From: an uncultured Terriglobus sp.
GTDB lineage: Bacteria > Acidobacteriota > Terriglobia > Terriglobales > Acidobacteriaceae
Assembly (NCBI GenBank): GCA_937871605.1
Contig: CALMRM010000043.1
Coordinates: 1 to 5,760, forward strand
Reading direction: 5' to 3'
DNA length: 5,760 nucleotides
Made by a program: the position numbers and the translations under genes. Below the pieces are notes generated by a model. The model saw nothing but the letters and a program-made list of their open reading frames with translations, was not told the DNA's origin and made no database searches. Positions 4,754 through 5,760 of the stretch are shown in pieces; position 1 is the stretch's first letter, and each line of letters opens with the position of its first letter.

Positions 4754-5760
<1,007 letters not shown>

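Overview
The window looks like a chromosomal segment from an Acidobacteriota bacterium (Terriglobia, Acidobacteriaceae-like). This rests on overall GC-rich composition, small TPR proteins of a type I associate with that group, a stand-alone carboxypeptidase-regulatory-like domain protein and the character of the DnaX protein. No ribosomal or phylogenetic marker other than the dnaX fragment is present, so the assignment is an inference. I see no tRNA, rRNA, CRISPR array, insertion sequence or phage gene.

Layout: positions 52-1647 carry two minus-strand genes. The upstream one is a secreted or lipoprotein TPR protein (436-1647), followed after 84 bases by a small PspC-domain membrane protein (52-351). 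A 102-base divergent promoter region separates them from a plus-strand gene of unknown function (1750-2217). That gene runs convergently, 11 bases apart, into a second minus-strand TPR protein with a signal peptide and a long Ser/Pro/Gly-rich linker (2229-3068). A 59-base divergent region then leads to a plus-strand SET-domain protein with a post-SET cysteine motif (3128-3610). After a 222-base gap rich in inverted repeats comes a translationally coupled pair: a two-helix membrane protein (3833-4393) and a secreted single-domain carboxypeptidase-regulatory-like protein (4390-4713). dnaX, the DNA polymerase III tau/gamma clamp-loader subunit, starts at 4754 and runs off the right edge.

Most of the window is cell-envelope material: PspC, two exported TPR proteins, and the membrane/secreted pair. 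The SET protein and DnaX are cytoplasmic. There is no sign that all these genes form one pathway. The supported units are the coupled pair, the probable TPR-PspC pair and the two divergent gene pairs.

The points most worth a second look are: (1) DnaX appears to lack nine residues, one helix, between its arginine-finger SRC motif and its sensor-2 motif; (2) three genes (TPR protein, SET protein, dnaX) have a -10-like TAnnnT box only 6-9 bases before the start codon and no good Shine-Dalgarno, suggesting leaderless transcripts, while other genes have strong Shine-Dalgarno sites; (3) the 3611-3832 gap holds several nested or tandem hairpins and could be a structured leader or small RNA; (4) the SET protein has a complete eukaryotic-like catalytic and post-SET motif set. 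No clear, previously undescribed multi-gene system is visible.
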